From Ancylostoma caninum (lineage: Eukaryota > Nematoda > Chromadorea > Rhabditida > Ancylostomatidae): a stretch of 64,000 bases of DNA. Position numbers and translations under genes: made by a program. Below the pieces are notes generated by a model, which ran no database searches, was not told where the DNA came from, and was given only the letters and a program-made list of their open reading frames with translations. Shown here piece after piece: positions 57,501 to 64,000 of this stretch. The stretch covers positions 62,001 to 126,000 of the forward strand of contig JBAJFG010000109.1 in NCBI GenBank assembly GCA_037903475.1, written 5' to 3'. Each line of letters begins with the position of its first letter. Position 1 is the stretch's first letter.

Positions 57501-60500
57501 ATAAATACCGTGCGTATTGTCAAGAATCCCAGCTTTGGACGCGATGAGCAGAATATTTAGGGAAAGATGAGATGTAAGAATCTGTCTCAACCGTTGGGCT
57601 GTTCCAACTAAGCTGGAACCTGCGTACTTATCGAAAAATCTCAGGTTATTTTGATAAGAAGGAGGCATAGACCAATTGCTTCATTATCTGACGTCAATTT
57701 CTGATGCTTAAAAGTTTTTGAGAAAATAAGGAAAGAGATAAGATGTTAGTTTTTGCCCTGAGTTGCATCACAGCTCCTGCTTTTCATGATAATTAGTTTA
57801 TTTTCATGGTGTACGTGAATTTGAGCACTTTTGACATTGCTTACTTGCACGTACAAAGTGAAACGAATCCAGCGATAATGAAGATGAACAGATAGCGATT
57901 CAGATGCTGGCAAAGGTATCAACGTATTTATCGACAAGGTGATGGATGGTCGGTAATAATAGCATTTGAATCCTCTTAAATAATCAAACAATGCTCAAAT
58001 GAAAGTACAACAGCGACGTGATGTTTTGCGTTGTCGTTCGGACATTACACTGCTTAAAAAATCGGGATTTCTCAGCTTGTGATCGTTGCAGTGATTAGCG
58101 CTAGTAATAGACTCGTTACAAGCGCAAAAATAACTTTTTATTAATAAGTTGTAATCCGTATCCGCTACTAGCTGGACGGAAACTAAAAAAGGTGTTCATG
58201 CCCTTTTGTTTTGAACACTTGAACGCTGCATTCATTCGATTCGTCCAGACATAAACAAGTAATTTGTTGGTAGGGTTAAATACTTTGAGTTGGGCAGTTT
58301 TGCTGAACAGTTTACTTTATCTCTACTTTGTTTGGATGTAGTACAGTTGATAGAATCTCTGCTTCTGGTTGACCATCCTCTCCCCCCCCCTCCGCCGGCT
58401 TTCCCTCCCCCGGAGTCGATGCAAAACCATTGATGTCTTGCGGCTATGCAATCTTCCTGTCAACTGCTATGTTTAATGTGACTCTGTGTGGGGGCAAGGG
58501 TGTACGCAGGGTAACGAGAAGGAGATGTGTGTGGGGGCAAGGGTGTACGCAGGGTAACGAGAAGGAGATGCAAATCACTAGCTCATTAGTAAGTGAAGGC
58601 GATGTGTGGCGGGTGTGTACGGCCCTCGTTCTGCTCTCCTCTCGAGCGTGAATACCATGCGCAACCTGTTACCCGCTATTGACGGCCTTGCTGAGCATCC
58701 GTTAGCTTTATTGGTTGGTTACCTTATTGTAAGGATAGTGTAGTACTAGTGGGAAGTGCAACTAACTTTTAGAAGCTTTATTACTCCGGATGCTTTCATT
58801 CATCATCCGTGACAATCATCCAGGCTACCTAGAATTGAGTCGTGCATTATTAAGCTTATTCTTATGGAATACTTCTATTCTGGCAAGAAGACTAGGATTA
58901 ATTTCTGACTTTACAACTGAAATTCGGACTTGGATTTGAGCCATAAGTGACGAATAATATCGCGATACCTAACTATTCCAAGTTTTCCTAGATCGGTGTT
59001 GAACGTTTCATGGATAGGTGTACACGCATGAGTGCGGACTTGAGCGTTACGCGAGACGCAGCTTGATTGGCATTTTCTGTGCCCCGAGTGTCCGATCCAT
59101 TACTGCATATTAGTAGAACGAGACGGCCAGTGCTAAGTCCCCCCGTTTCTCTCACATTTTCAACTAGTCCGAGGGTGAAGTTTGCTGGATGCAGATCAAA
59201 CACCGAATCGATTAATAGGGGCTTTGGAGCTCGAGCACACCGTAGAGAGCTTCCGCAGCTCTCGGATAGGCTCAGCGCGGTGGTTTCCTACGCTCGCTCT
59301 CTGACCGGGGTGTCGTGGGGCGGGGCCGGGGCCGGCCGACTCTCGCCACCCTGCGCTCAGCCCACTTGCCCGCCTCGTCGTCGTTAGTAATGCGGGCCGT
59401 ACCTCTTCGTTCTGCGCTCATCTGAGTGCGGCTCAAAATGCGATTTATAGAGCAAGGCTTACTGTGAGCGATGACATGGTCTCTACTCCGTCTCGTTACC
59501 CCATTTACCTCATTCGGTGGAGAAATTCTGGGTATTTACATCATGGAAAACTCCTAAGCTTCAAAAAATTATCCTCAAAATTAGGGTTGTCGAGTGGATT
59601 TCACGCATTTGATTCGTTATCAAGTATTTCTCGATTCGCTGTCGTTGTTTTCCCTCATCGACTCGTCTTGCTCATTGTTTGCTAAGCCCCAGAGATCGTC
59701 GCTTTCTTGTAGATTCTGCAGGTGTGTGCAGTGACTTCTGTAAATAGTTTTTTCCTTGGGGAAGTGTTTTGCTGTCTGCAACCGATATGGGTATGGCATT
59801 CCCATCTCTATTCATAATCAACTGCTCGCACCACTAGTGTAGTGGGCAGGTTTATGGATTGCTGTGCCATAACAACGCTGGGGAGTTGTTGAATTCATTC
59901 TCTTTGGTACCTTCCCCTCTCCTTCCGTTCATTATATTTGCTTGGTAGGGCGAACATGTATTCTAAGGGTAGTAATTATGAGGGACCGTATATTAGTGCA
60001 GTATAGCCGTGAAAAAAAAAACTTCGAAAAAGTCGTTTCTATCGGGGAGCAATGGAGGTTGCTGAGGGAGGGGGAGGGGAGGAACGGGTCGGCTTGGAAT
60101 TCAGTATTATTCTAAGCAGAACAGACAAGAAATAGTATTAGCTTATTTCAGTTCCTCATCCTCAGTATAGCTCTTAATGTTTATCACTAATTATTTGAAT
60201 ACGAAATAGATCTTCAAATCATCTCAAATATTCTGTTGTCCCTCTCTGAGGGAGACTTTTCTCCTCTTTTTTTTTCCTCCCACGAATAGATTTCTCTAAT
60301 AAGGGCGGTCTCATGACTGGAACTGCTCTTATGGTAATATTCCCGTGCGATTAAAATATTCCTTGTTTGTATGCGTTTGAAATATTTTGTTTCTTCCAAA
60401 TGAATTTTTATTTTGATCTATAAATGCTGCAATCTGCAAAGCAATCATTTGCGTCAACGGAATACGGTTTTCAGACATACTTATTTTTTTTTGCGATATG

Positions 60501-63500
60501 TTAGTTAGGAGACGTTAAATGCTTACTATAAATTTTGTATTCAAATTTTTTAAAGAAAATTTTCTTGGTTTAATGAAGTGAATTCTCACAAAAAGTAGAA
60601 TTCTCACAAAAAGTAATGTTCTATAAATATGCATTTCTTTTCGCCGCTTTGTCAAAGGGTCATTTTAAGAATCTGGGCTCGGTTAGAATTGAATCGCTGA
60701 CATTTATATTGTTGACATTTACTTGTAAAAGCCGGGTACGGTCATGTTTTTCAAGGAATCTCCATGCAAAATCGTGTGCTGCTTTGTTTATCAGCTCAAC
60801 ACTTGCAGCCGCTTTGCACTGTTTGATGGTTTGCACCGTAAGCTGGTACTGTTTGCCGATTCAACGGTGGGTGGATTTCGTCCCGAATCCATCGGGGCCG
60901 AGCGGCGACGCCGCGGCGTGCGCTGCGCACGCACCATTCAGGCCGAGTCGTTCACACGCAACCTGCGCTGAGTGCAATTCGCTCCTCAGCGCTTTCGATG
61001 TACCACCCACTTGTTCATTGTGTCGTTCTCTGATCCTCTCCACCCGTGTCCTCATTCTGGATTTTGCGACAATCGCAATTATGGACATTTAGCTGGTTGT
61101 TGCACTGCTGCTGTAATTTGTTCTTATGGTTTCAGGCAGATGATGTGGACTTTGCGCACAGAGATCCTCCGGTACTGCGACCAGGTCCTGGAGGGAGTAC
61201 CGACGCAGGACATGCTGGTGAGTGGGTGTTTCAAGAATTTCTAAATGGGTTCGCAAGAGAAGTGGGGAGAATAGTTCTGTCATCTTAAAATGATGTTCTG
61301 TAGATGTTATTTCCTGGTATTTCTTGGAATGTTTCTATTTTACCTCGGTAATTGTTAACGGACTGTGCATGTACATTTTTTTGCAGCCATAATCTTTCTA
61401 GCAATTAGGCGTTCACTGATGTGCTCCTCTCACTTGTCTCATCAGGAGTAGAAGAATCTAAATAGCTTAATCGGATTTTTTTAAGAAATTTGAAGGATTG
61501 TGTGTCTTGCACTGGAATTGTACGCCAATTGAAATTAATTTCAAAAAACTGCAAAACCTCGGAGATAAGAAGGATTGCTTGAAAATCCAATAAGATATGG
61601 TCGAATAGTGGAAAAATTGGTACAACTAGTGGATAGAGGATGTTTTACAAATTTTGACTTTTTCGGTTGTGCAGTTACTCTTCAAAAGGAGTTCCGGGAA
61701 TTCTCTTTTATCCATTAGTTGGCTCAATGTATTTAAATGAAAAAAATAACCGTAAATTTTGACACATTTCGTCTATAATAAGCTCAAAACTAGAAGATTA
61801 GCGAGAATTTTCGCCTGAAATGAAAAACGTAAAGTCGAACAACTGTCCGGAAAATACCCTGGCATAGCCTGAGTTATATGTGGTAGCCTCTTATTCACAT
61901 AACCATTGGGGAATGCACAAATTTTTACAGTTGTTCTTTCGATATTCAGTTTTTTTTTCTGAGAAATCCATGTCGGAATTCATTGTTGTGTTAATGGCCC
62001 GGATACTCCTCATCGACTTTTTTGCGGTGCAGAGACAGCACTGGCATAGGGGCCATTCGTTTTATTGCCGCTTTGATATGCTCATAACCGGCTGCTTTTT
62101 CTGGTTTCGTTACGGCGACGGGCCGTAACAGGTGGTCTATCATGTCTGTGATGAGCCATGTTGTGTCTCAATTGGTTTGAAGGATGGTTGAATGACGATT
62201 CTGTGGTGGCCCTCAGTAAACAATGCTCACTTCAGGGCTCAGCAGGAATTTCTGAAGGGGTAGACCTTTGGTGGAGACGTGCATTATTCTGGCGGCAGCA
62301 TTTTAGCCCCCCCCCCCTCGCTCTCTCCGACGCCTTTGCCTCATCTGCCTCAGTCGGCCTCCTTCGTTATCCCTCATAATCCAATCGGAGATCTTTCGCA
62401 GTGTGGATGCAGCAGCAGCAGCGAGCATAAAATTATTGCCGCACGACGGCTTTCGCATCAACTCTTGAAAAGATTTAGGATTGGGAGGTAGACTTGTTCA
62501 TACATTTATTGGAGTAGGTAGGAACTCATTAGTTGAAAAAATGATGTTCTGATTACCTGATGTTATGATTTTATTGGCTGGAGTTGTTTTTTCCTAAATT
62601 GGACATAATTACTTCTAACTGAAAAGAGAAAATTGGTCTAACTGCACTTTTATAGATTCAGGAAAAGAAAGAAGTGTCGAAAACAATGAAGATGATAACC
62701 TGAGTGTTCTCTGGTGGTTCTTTGCCCTTATCGTGGTGTTATCTTTGCGGAGTTTCGTTTTTGAATTCCGTTTTACATGGTTCTTGAGTGGGCTAATTCT
62801 GGTTTATTTAGGCTAAATGCTACTTCATTTTTGGTGTGCTCCCAAAAAAATTGTGGTCGTTTGTGTTCTCAGCAGGAACGACGAATACACGTCGAAGTTC
62901 AGGATACCTGCTTTTTCTATGTTTTCTTTGAAAAAAAAAAACGGAAAAATTCAAATTAAAAACTGAATGCCTAAGAAATTGATGATTTTCCACTGTTTGT
63001 GGCATAGCTTTCTTGAGAGTTGTTCGAAGGATTCCCTTTTCGTTGTCTGTGTAAGTCCTTTAAAGGCCTACGGTACTCAATTTTTCAATTAGTCTGGAAT
63101 TGAATCGAAGAGAAAAATTAGCAGAAGTTGTGGCACAGAAAGAAATAACGGGATCAGTTGGTCTTTATCTTCTCCTATGATAGTAGTTCCACCGAAAACT
63201 CGTTGTATAGGGGTCATTTTGAGCCACTTCATCTCCCTTTGATTTGCTCTAGTATCCTTGAGCAGTGTGTAGCAGAGTACTCATTACTTTTGAAACTGCT
63301 GCGTAAATATTCTACACTTTTTTCATCCTCAATTGTAGAGAGTGGATTAGCGGAACCTACATCTCTTCCGTGTTTTTGCTGCATTACCATGAATTTGTTG
63401 GATGAATGTTGCCGCTGTTCGTTTCAAAAACAGCTTTGAACAAGCCCCAGACAGAGCAATTCATCATTTTATGAATGACTGAGACATCAGACCGTCGGTC

Positions 63501-63829
63501 GGCAAAAGCTTGTTTCTCTCTGAAAATGTCAGTCATTTGCAGGTGATGATGGAGATGGAACCAGCCGACATTATGGAGCTGGACCTGGCACAGCCGAATC
63601 AGCATGAGGTTTGTGGCGTGTGTTTGCAGCGTTTTTATTCTGCATTCCAGCTATAGCATGGATGCCTTGGGTAGTTAAGCAGCATTCACACACACGCATA
63701 TGTTTACACACGTTGCTATAGGTGACGCTGCAGCAACTGGCGAATCTAAAGTTGGCGGCGAAGTTGTTGCATGATGAGAGTGAAGCGGACCTCGACTTGG
63801 TGATCAAACAGATCATCACCGGAGGCCAG
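27579..63829 (+). CDS. flcn-1: Folliculin (FLCN), N-terminal part; gene continues past the window
   Basis: Twelve phase-consistent exons: 27579-27707, 31302-31378, 31488-31578, 33636-33759, 33854-33986, 34054-34186, 34701-34817, 35048-35058 (11 nt), 56982-57014 (33 nt), 61136-61217, 63543-63608, 63722-63829, about 368 residues; more follows beyond the edge. Folliculin with its FNIP partner is a GAP for RagC/D at the lysosome and restrains TFEB/TFE3 (HLH-30) and AMPK. Family marks: MQAVIALCHFCENHGPR at the N-terminus; a CNACTSF Cys pair (70-73) matching human CEGCRSL; NACLRSLSCE (~112-121); GPVFFGD...F and DSKARGFLRLYSF (188-200), the longin domain containing the Arg equivalent to catalytic R164 (here residue 192, codon 34073-34075); LEGVPTQDMLVMME (human LEGAPTEDTLVQME); and LVIKQIITGGQ starting the DENN part. 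The tiny exons at 35048 and 56982 rest on phase plus a gap-free match (NI...VH....W.LR against human NL...LH....W.LLK). An optional in-phase exon at 28198-28260 (63 nt) is possible but weak. Confidence 0.95.
28615..28800. repeat. Direct repeat of about 27 bp flanking a 125-bp segment
   Basis: CTTTTAGTCAC(C/T)CTGTA(C/T)ATGCACAT occurs near 28617 and near 28769 in the same orientation, inside flcn-1 intron 1. Possibly the ends of an old element; no target duplication was resolved. Confidence 0.5.
30075..30559. repeat. Near-complete palindrome (foldback element), about 485 bp, in flcn-1 intron 1
   Basis: The arms run from 30075 and 30559 inward almost to the centre. Matching blocks: GTAGTAAAGTGTCATGGCGG with its complement at the right end, CAGCAGATCATTGCCAC, GAGGAGATCATCGCCCT and GCTGATCGCCTTCTC, through a central GTGAGTAGACGCAGA / TCTGCGTCCACTCGT pair around a loop of about 20 nt near 30308-30329. 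Arm identity is high but imperfect, with small indels (e.g. ACATATGACACC in one arm only). Ends and target duplication are not resolved. The CATAGG ends of the 8-bp-TSD family are absent, so it is a separate kind. Confidence 0.8.
31602..33555. mobile_element. Foldback DNA transposon with 8-bp TSD, hAT-like, family member 3, in a flcn-1 intron
   Basis: Flanked by an exact 8-bp duplication TTGCTGCA (31594-31601 and 33556-33563). The ends are CATAGGTGGAATAGTTGTGAG (left) and, inverted from the right, CATAGGTGGAATACCCTGAG: the same two end types as in 13098-14430 but exchanged, so it is inserted in the opposite orientation. It is almost wholly palindromic: outer arms about 31835-32410 and 32738-33310, inner arms about 32433-32520 and 32622-32712. 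The central core shares ACGCCCGTT.TAGCGT.CTCACC and GGA.ACGAAGAGAC-type sequence with the 13098 element. It sits in the 2.06-kb intron between the exons ending at 31578 and starting at 33636 and accounts for nearly all of that intron. No transposase. Confidence 0.9.
39395..39680. other. GC-rich island inside the giant intron
   Basis: About 280 bp, clearly GC- and CpG-rich (GCGCAGCGCCGCGC, GGTCGCGCGGC, GCGCCGCGTCGCG) in AT-rich DNA, open in several frames on both strands as expected from composition alone. GGCTTTCAGAG is repeated at about 39398 and 39488. It could be an unrecognised repeat or a regulatory CpG-rich element; no termini or partner copy were found. Confidence 0.45.
40017..40584. 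mobile_element. Decayed Tc1/mariner-like element, 568 bp
   Basis: TA dinucleotides (40015-40016, 40585-40586) flank terminal inverted repeats: left CAGTACCGGCCAAAATTATA, right inverted CAGTAAAGGTCAAAATTATA, resembling Tc1-type ends (CAGT....CCAAAATTATA). Inside, fragments recall Tc1-family transposase: HGMTFMGGIT near 40218-40247 and DDSSHRAK near 40427-40450 (compare the family motif DNA..H.AK), separated by frame damage and too short for a full enzyme of about 340 aa. Interpreted as an internally deleted, inactive copy. Confidence 0.72.
42662..42849. repeat. Direct repeat of about 43 bp separated by 100 bp
   Basis: CTTCCTAGACTAGTT.GTGTGTTATCGTATGCATGGG(G)ATGTGAG occurs at 42662-42705 and 42806-42849 with one substitution and one indel. 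The pattern fits a local segmental duplication. Confidence 0.8.
45428..45497 (+). CDS. Candidate first exon of a nested secreted-protein gene (signal peptide)
   Basis: Twenty-three codons from an ATG, encoding MHTNLLLFGVSALIPV then ILQGADA: a short polar start, a hydrophobic core and a small-residue AD-A cleavage-type end, as in a eukaryotic signal peptide. TTTATAAAG lies at 45360-45368, about 60-70 bp upstream, the spacing of a TATA box plus a short 5' UTR. The frame ends at a GT donor (GCAA|GTAAAA, exon remainder 1 nt). The next plausible acceptor (TTTCCAG, 46250-46256) would give only a 17-residue Cys-containing tail before a stop, so the rest of the gene is not convincingly found. It would be nested in the flcn-1 intron. 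Chance occurrence is quite possible. Confidence 0.25.
45893..45907. repeat. Run of 15 G
   Basis: A homopolymer G15 followed by AGGAAGG; prone to length error in sequencing and to quadruplex formation. No associated gene signal. Confidence 0.9.
47859..47914. repeat. 28-bp perfect tandem duplication
   Basis: AGTAATAGTCGAAATTTCAA followed by GACAGCAA is repeated exactly head to tail, implying a very recent duplication. Confidence 0.92.
53877..53904. repeat. 13-bp perfect inverted repeat around TT
   Basis: GAAATCGAATGAA, TT, TTCATTCGATTTC. A short palindrome in a region rich in TTCGAAT motifs (also near 54010-54040). Minor. Confidence 0.85.
54538..54601. repeat. Perfect 30-bp hairpin with 4-nt loop
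   Basis: The left arm (54538-54567) starts AAGATTCGTAGACGAG and the right arm (54572-54601) is its exact reverse complement; the loop is ACTA (54568-54571). No mismatch in 30 bp, inside the giant flcn-1 intron. Animal pre-miRNA hairpins normally have mismatches and a larger loop, so this is better read as a recent foldback duplication, a tiny MITE or an assembly fold. Confidence 0.97.
54767..54788 (+). other. SL1 spliced-leader-like 22-mer
   Basis: The 22 bases match the nematode SL1 leader (remembered as GGTTTAATTACCCAAG then TTTGAG) at 19 positions; the differences are at leader positions 1, 16 and 19. An SL RNA gene needs GT directly after the leader and an Sm site downstream; here the next bases are CACGGG, so it is not an intact SL RNA gene. 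Downstream, the + strand stays open for 65 codons (54774-54968), which leaves room for a retro-inserted trans-spliced mRNA fragment. Confidence 0.45.
58485..58570. repeat. 43-bp perfect tandem duplication
   Basis: The unit begins TGTGTGGGGGCAAGGGTGTA and ends GAGAAGGAGATG; two exact copies (58485-58527, 58528-58570). Located in the flcn-1 intron 57015-61135. Confidence 0.95.
59220..59420. promoter_or_regulatory. GC-rich block with GC-box-like motifs inside a flcn-1 intron
   Basis: Contains GGGGCGGGGCCGGGGCCGG (about 59317-59335), similar to Sp1/KLF GC boxes, in a CpG-rich segment of about 200 bp. It could mark an internal promoter or enhancer of flcn-1 or be a GC-rich repeat. A second GC-rich patch lies at about 60890-60965, just upstream of the exon at 61136. 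No transcript evidence is visible. Confidence 0.3.
60580..60615. repeat. 18-bp perfect tandem duplication
   Basis: GAATTCTCACAAAAAGTA twice in tandem, in the flcn-1 intron before the exon at 61136. Minor. Confidence 0.9.
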
Positions 63830-64000
63830 GTGAGCCTTGGAGTTTTTGGTCTGGTTGGAATATGAAGAGGTGGAGATATCATACTGGAAGTAGTAGGATT
63901 TAGAAGTGTCCTGAAATATTTACATACATATAAATGCTCAGAGCAGAGTTTGAAAAAAAAACCATGGGAGCATTGTTGTGAAGGATTCACTGCAACGCAT

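Noticed and set aside
60616..61092. 158-codon + strand frame just upstream of a folliculin exon
   Set aside because: It runs into the exon region in a different frame from folliculin and passes through a GC-rich stretch that suppresses stops; no domain seen.
1..64000. CRISPR array, rRNA, tRNA genes, bacterial insertion sequences
   Set aside because: None seen; the architecture is eukaryotic throughout.

Overview
The window looks like nuclear DNA of a strongylid (clade V) nematode, hookworm-like in character. The reasons are many short exons joined across TTTCAG-type 3' splice sites, splice acceptors just upstream of start codons as expected for spliced-leader trans-splicing, and proteins closest in layout to Caenorhabditis/animal orthologues. 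No bacterial operons, CRISPR arrays, rRNA or convincing tRNA genes were seen. All assignments come from reading frames, exon phase and remembered family sequences; nothing was searched.

Layout. (1) 103-592, +: the last three exons of an unrecognised Arg/Ser/Glu-rich protein. (2) 1549-3099: a DNA transposon-like element with 8-bp target duplications. (3) 4218-12051, -: a complete 20-exon gene for the ribosome-assembly factor NOC2 (pro-2 in C. elegans), 762 aa. (4) 13098-14430: a foldback transposon, also with an 8-bp target duplication. (5) 15116-16788, +: a two-exon gene for an 81-aa single-span membrane protein. (6) 17160-17775: a diverged inverted-repeat element. (7) 19718-25675, -: a complete 20-exon gene for the G-patch splicing factor TFIP11/STIP (stip-1), 807 aa. 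(8) 27579 to beyond the right edge, +: the first 12 exons of folliculin (flcn-1), divergent from stip-1. It covers over 36 kb because it contains one intron of about 21.9 kb and others of 2-4 kb.

The three large genes serve growth-related housekeeping: 60S ribosome assembly (NOC2), spliceosome disassembly (STIP), and Rag GTPase/TOR nutrient signalling (folliculin). From memory, stip-1 and pro-2 are neighbours in C. elegans (cosmid C07E3) and flcn-1 is on the same chromosome, so this looks like a conserved linkage group expanded by repeats. The small + strand gene between stip-1 and pro-2, and the 7.7 kb gap, argue against a simple operon here.

The most unusual content is the repeat load. Three elements share CATAGG.. 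ends, each flanked by its own exact 8-bp duplication; two are long nested palindromes with a shared central core and lie in opposite orientations. Other repeats are a composite TA-flanked MITE inside a stip-1 intron, two members of an AGGCAATTTATAC-ended MITE family, a decayed Tc1-like element, two further inverted-repeat structures, a perfect 30-bp hairpin, a sequence matching 19 of 22 bases of the SL1 leader, and several recent tandem duplications. None can be called a new biological system on this evidence. The palindromic 8-bp-TSD family is the best candidate for something undescribed.
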